Assembly (NCBI GenBank): GCA_041567895.1
Contig: JBFGAX010000087.1
Coordinates: 1-9,480 of the forward strand
Origin: JABDOU01 sp041567895
GTDB taxonomy: Bacteria; Actinomycetota; Acidimicrobiia; Spongiisociales; SHLN01
DNA: 9,480 bases
Direction of reading: 5' to 3'
The first letter of the stretch is position 1, and the number at the start of each line of letters is the position of its first letter. Shown piece by piece: positions 6,601 through 9,480 of the stretch. Below the pieces are notes generated by a model, which was not told the origin of the DNA, ran no database searches, and was given only the letters and a program-made list of their open reading frames with translations. The translations under genes were made by a program, and so were the position numbers.

Positions 6601-6693
6601 GAAGACAAATGAGCTGCTGCGCGTACTCCTGCTTGCTCAGATCCACGGCTAGTTCTGCACCAACGACCGGGCTCCACCAGAACTCGGACAGGC
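6587..6693 (+). repeat. Direct repeat block D, copy 2
   Basis: The second copy of the 107-bp block, offset by 361-362 bases from the first. It stops about two bases short of the stop codon of the minus-strand nuclease gene, so its edge coincides with the gene boundary. Confidence 0.8.
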
Positions 6694-6694
6694 A

Positions 6695-7426
6695 TCAGAG
6701 CCGGACGTCAACGACCAGCGGCACATGATCGCTGAGTCCAGAACCACACCAGTCACTGAAGGTACCAACCTCGAATTCCCGAATGTTCTGCAGCCATTGG
6801 GTCGGAAGGAATATATAGTCGAGGTGATAGGTCGGACCGGTCTCGGAGCGATCCCGCCAGTAGATGGTCGGCGTGCGCTCCTGTCCCTGTTGCTCGCCGG
6901 TTGTTTCGTGATAAACGCTCGCCAACCCTCTCTCCCCGAGGATCTCGACGGCATCGACATGATTGATGGGCCAGCCGGGACGATCCCAGATCGCGTTGTT
7001 GTTGAGATCACCGGCGACCGCCATCGGTCGATCAGCGAAGAGGTCGACATACCGATCAAGCGAGATGCGAAACGGTCCAGGCTGATCCTTTCGATAGTTC
7101 CCGCCACTCAGATTGAGTGCCCACACCGCTAACAATGTGAACGAGATCTCGCCCTCGATATGAACTGGCGCCACCCATTCGAGATCGGGGTCATACTGGT
7201 CCATGAGCCCCGCCGAGTATCCATTGAACGTGATGATCGCCAGACCCTTATTGGGGTTGCGACCCACCCACGTGATTCCGCCGATGACATCAGCGTCGGG
7301 GAGTTTCTGGCGAAGCCGTTCTGGCCTGGCGCATTCGCTGACAACGGCGACATCCGGTTCTAGCTCCAGCAACGCATCCATCTTGCGATGCAAAGCCATG
7401 TTGCAATTCCAAGCAACTAGCCGCAT
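6695..7426 (-). CDS. Endonuclease/exonuclease/phosphatase (EEP) family hydrolase
   Basis: This 243-residue protein carries the metal-dependent phosphodiesterase fold shared by exonuclease III, DNase I and inositol phosphatases. Visible motifs in order: VAWNCN with Asn7 and Glu31 in VVSECARP (metal site); the GDLNNN motif with Asp140 and Asn142 (phosphate and nucleophile positioning); HLDYIF with Asp203; and SDHVPL with Asp233 and His234, the general-base pair. All key residues are present, and the length matches the small soluble members. There is no signal peptide, so it likely acts in the cytoplasm. Substrate cannot be told: nucleic acid repair, lipid head groups and nucleotides are all possible. 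The ATG at 7426 has a weak ribosome site. The gene lies between inverted hairpin elements at 6514 and 7601 and is divergent from the kinase gene. Confidence 0.85.
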   Translation of the reverse strand: MRLVAWNCNMALHRKMDALLELEPDVAVVSECARPERLRQKLPDADVIGGITWVGRNPNKGLAIITFNGYSAGLMDQYDPDLEWVAPVHIEGEISFTLLAVWALNLSGGNYRKDQPGPFRISLDRYVDLFADRPMAVAGDLNNNAIWDRPGWPINHVDAVEILGERGLASVYHETTGEQQGQERTPTIYWRDRSETGPTYHLDYIFLPTQWLQNIREFEVGTFSDWCGSGLSDHVPLVVDVRL

Positions 7427-7504
7427 TTACGAAGTCTCGCACATGATCCGGCCGAACGCAGCGACCCATCAGCAAAGCCCAAACCAAAGGAGAGCTAATC
7501 GATT

Positions 7505-7601
7505 CTTCTTTCCCCTACCCTCCTCCGCTCGCAAGCTCGCTACGGAGCGGAAACCTTCCCCCATGTCCGCTGGCTACGTCAGCTCCCCATCGGGGACCAT
7601 T
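7505..7601 (-). repeat. Hairpin element, inverted copy between nuclease and kinase genes
   Basis: Hairpin 1 pairs TCCCCCAT (7557-7564) with ATCGGGGA (7589-7596) with one C-C mismatch; the inner stem pairs GCTG (7569-7572) with CAGC (7580-7583). Hairpin 2 pairs CCGCTC (7525-7530) with GAGCGG (7545-7550) and is the same as in the inverted copy at 6393-6486. The intergenic region 7427-7683 otherwise shows no gene, and this copy leaves only about 80 bases before the kinase start. Confidence 0.85.
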
Positions 7602-7683
7602 TGCAAGAGCGATTGCCTCGATTACCTGAATTTTCCAACATATCCTTCTGAAGGCTGCCCTGTGAGCCGCCGATGAAGAATTC

Positions 7684-9348
7684 GTGGACCAATTAACGGA
7701 AAAAACTCGGTCAGCCAACGTATTGGCGACAACGAATACGGCCGACTTCTTAGTTCGACTGGCGACATCGGTCACGGCTGCGGTGGCGGCGATCATGGCG
7801 GTCGTCGGCATCGTCTCCGGTGAAACCGATCTGCTGTTTTTTGCAACCAGCCCGGGAACGATTGCGCTCATCGGTGCCGTTCAGGTCTTTCGACATCGGA
7901 CCGATGCTCCACTTCTGGTCGTGGTGTCGATGGCTCTGACGGTGGTCTGGGCTCCGTACGTGCCAGAGGCAATGACAGAGGCCGTTGTGCTGGTGCTCGC
8001 CGTTTATGGAACGGCTGCGATGATTGCGGTCCCTGGACGGATGTCAACGGTCTACGCGGTCGCATCCGCCATCGGGGCTATCGGAGCTTTGCATCTCGCG
8101 CACCCGGGATCGACTCTTGACAGCGCCTTGGTTCTCGCCCTGGGCCTGGGCGGCGGCGCCGTTGCCGCATGGGCCACCAGCAAACGGATTTGGTCCAACC
8201 ACCAACGGTTGCAACGAGCATTCGAATCGCCCGCCGTTGGCGTGGCCATCGTCTCGATTCCGGATGGGAACTTTCTCGAGGTAAACGCCGCCGCGTGTGA
8301 AATGCTCGGCTATCCGGAAGATCAGCTGCTCGAGGTCGGGATCGCAGATGTCACGCATCCCGAGGACCGGGAGGAATCGTTCGAGCGGTTCAAAGCGCTG
8401 CTCCAAGGATCAGACGCATACTCCCAAGGGGCGCTCCGCTATATCCGAAAGAACGGCGAGGTCTCATGGGCACTCGTTACAAACACGATCATGCGCGACC
8501 AACGCAAACGACCGTTGTATGCCCTGGCACAGGTAGTCGACATCAGTGAACAGAAGGCTGCCGAGGAGCGGCTAGAGCAGCTGGTCGAGTCCAAAGACCG
8601 GTTGGTCGCTTCGGTGTCGCACGAGCTGCGTACGCCTCTGACCGGCCTCATGGGTTTCGCCGAGGTGCTGAGAGAGGCAGATTCAGACCTGTCTGCGGCC
8701 GAGCGCATCGAGATGACGGAGTCGATCGCCTTCGAAGCGTCTGAGATGGCCGGCATCGTCGAGGATCTCCTGACCGCCGCCCGCTTCGACACCGGCACGT
8801 TAAAAGTCGCTCGGGTGGTGGTGAATTTGTTCGCCCAATCGAGGCAAGTGGCCGAGGCCATGGAGCCCCACGGTCTGAAGGTGGAGGTGCGGGGAGAACC
8901 AGCCCACGCCATGGGCGACCCGGCCCGGGTACGACAGATCATCCGCAACCTCCTCACGAATGCACAACGCCACGGCGGAGAAGAGATCACGGTGTCGATA
9001 TCCGCTGATTCAGGAGTCGTCCGGGTTGCTGTGACCGACAACGGCCCGGGAGTTTCTCCCGACAACCTCGATCGGATCTTTGAACCGTACTTCACGCAGG
9101 ATTCAACCCCGGGAATGGCAAGTGGGTTCGGTTTGGGTCTCGACATCTGCCGCAAGCTCGCAATCCATATGGAGGGCGACCTGCAGTACACCGGCAAACC
9201 AGGCGCCGCCCGTTTCGAACTCACGCTCCCACCGGCGATCCAACCCGCCGCTCGCCCGAACGAACCCGACGACGCTCGCCAGATACCTCAATCGATTCCG
9301 CGAGACCGAACCGGTGGGCCCGGCCTCCCCCAAGAACGATCAGCCTGA
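7684..9348 (+). CDS. Membrane-bound PAS-domain sensor histidine kinase
   Basis: This 554-residue protein starts at GTG 7684, the only usable start after the in-frame TGA at 7663. Its N-terminal part (about 23-166) holds some six membrane helices with short loops, so it lacks a large extracellular sensor. A PAS/PAC domain follows at about 174-290 (FESPAVGVAIVSIPDGNFLEV through ALAQVVDISEQKA, read in segments). The HisKA domain has the H-box SHELRTPL with the phosphoacceptor His313. The ATP-binding domain has the N-box RNLLTNAQRH (421-430), G1 DNGPG (452-456), F-box IFEPYF (465-470) and G2 GFGLGL (481-486). All catalytic motifs are intact. The last 36 residues are Pro/Arg-rich and probably disordered. 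No response-regulator gene is present in the window, so its partner and stimulus are unknown. Confidence 0.92.
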   Translation: MDQLTEKTRSANVLATTNTADFLVRLATSVTAAVAAIMAVVGIVSGETDLLFFATSPGTIALIGAVQVFRHRTDAPLLVVVSMALTVVWAPYVPEAMTEAVVLVLAVYGTAAMIAVPGRMSTVYAVASAIGAIGALHLAHPGSTLDSALVLALGLGGGAVAAWATSKRIWSNHQRLQRAFESPAVGVAIVSIPDGNFLEVNAAACEMLGYPEDQLLEVGIADVTHPEDREESFERFKALLQGSDAYSQGALRYIRKNGEVSWALVTNTIMRDQRKRPLYALAQVVDISEQKAAEERLEQLVESKDRLVASVSHELRTPLTGLMGFAEVLREADSDLSAAERIEMTESIAFEASEMAGIVEDLLTAARFDTGTLKVARVVVNLFAQSRQVAEAMEPHGLKVEVRGEPAHAMGDPARVRQIIRNLLTNAQRHGGEEITVSISADSGVVRVAVTDNGPGVSPDNLDRIFEPYFTQDSTPGMASGFGLGLDICRKLAIHMEGDLQYTGKPGAARFELTLPPAIQPAARPNEPDDARQIPQSIPRDRTGGPGLPQERSA

Positions 9349-9422
9349 TCGATAGAACCAAAAAAACGGTGACGGGCATACCCGGAAGCGCCTCCGCCCA
9401 CAACTAAGACCGCTCCGTTGCT

Positions 9423-9480
9423 AATGGTCCCCCGGCGAGAGGTTCCGGAGGAACCGAAGCAGGGGGAAGGTACCGCTGCG
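9423..9480 (+). repeat. Hairpin element, direct copy cut by the window end
   Basis: From GTTGCT just outside to the window edge, this matches 6508-6571 with three visible base differences. Inner stem GGTTCC/GGAACC is intact; the outer stem carries one mismatch (GCAGGGGGA instead of GCCGGGGGA). The bases from 9349 to here hold no gene. Confidence 0.85.

Noticed and set aside
6225..6693. Block D as the remains of a broken coding gene
   Set aside because: Minus-strand translations look alike in short stretches only, in frames that change between copies, and lead straight into the hairpins; a non-coding repeat explains this better.
9362..9384. CGGG/CCCG hairpin next to an A-tract, readable as a minus-strand terminator
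   Set aside because: The stem is four pairs, the T-tract is several bases away, and no minus-strand gene is known to end there.

Overview
The window reads as GC-rich chromosomal DNA from an actinobacterium. Acidimicrobiia or a relative is my best guess, from the long Thr/Ser-rich extracellular linker at 4076-4897, a DUF6518-like membrane protein, frequent GTG starts and the general protein style. This is inference from appearance only. The window starts in a run of ten C and ends inside a dispersed repeat, so it may be a whole assembly contig bounded by repeats. I see no rRNA, tRNA, CRISPR array, transposase, integrase or phage gene.

Layout. On the minus strand from 1578 down to 105 lie a TfoX N-terminal-like protein, a six-helix membrane protein and a small ferredoxin-like-fold candidate; the last two are almost certainly translationally coupled. 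Divergent from them on the plus strand is an MmcQ/YjbR-family gene whose conserved N-terminus extends upstream of any usable start codon. Then come a protein made of two copies of a dimeric alpha/beta-barrel-like domain (2313-3182, plus), a DUF6518-like membrane protein (3867-3244, minus), a membrane-anchored protein with a Thr-rich stalk (4076-4897, plus) and a secreted SMP-30-like beta-propeller (5084-6031, plus).

From 6051 to 6693 there is no convincing gene but a dense cluster of repeats: three tandem units of 62-63 bp, one inverted copy, one more direct copy and a duplicated block of about 107 bp. Further copies lie at 7505-7601 (inverted) and 9423-9480 (direct, cut by the window end). 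All share one plan: hairpin 1 with a TCCCC/GGGGA outer stem, the linker AAGGTnCCGCT, usually a second hairpin, then in the complete copies a G-rich GGGGTAGGGGG tail. Stem bases change together between copies, so the fold itself appears to be maintained. An endonuclease/exonuclease/phosphatase-family gene (7426-6695, minus) sits between two outward-ending inverted copies, and an orphan membrane PAS histidine kinase (7684-9348, plus) follows.

The genes do not form one recognisable pathway. They look like stand-alone accessory and envelope genes. The strongest unexplained signal is the dispersed hairpin element and its arrangement around the nuclease gene.
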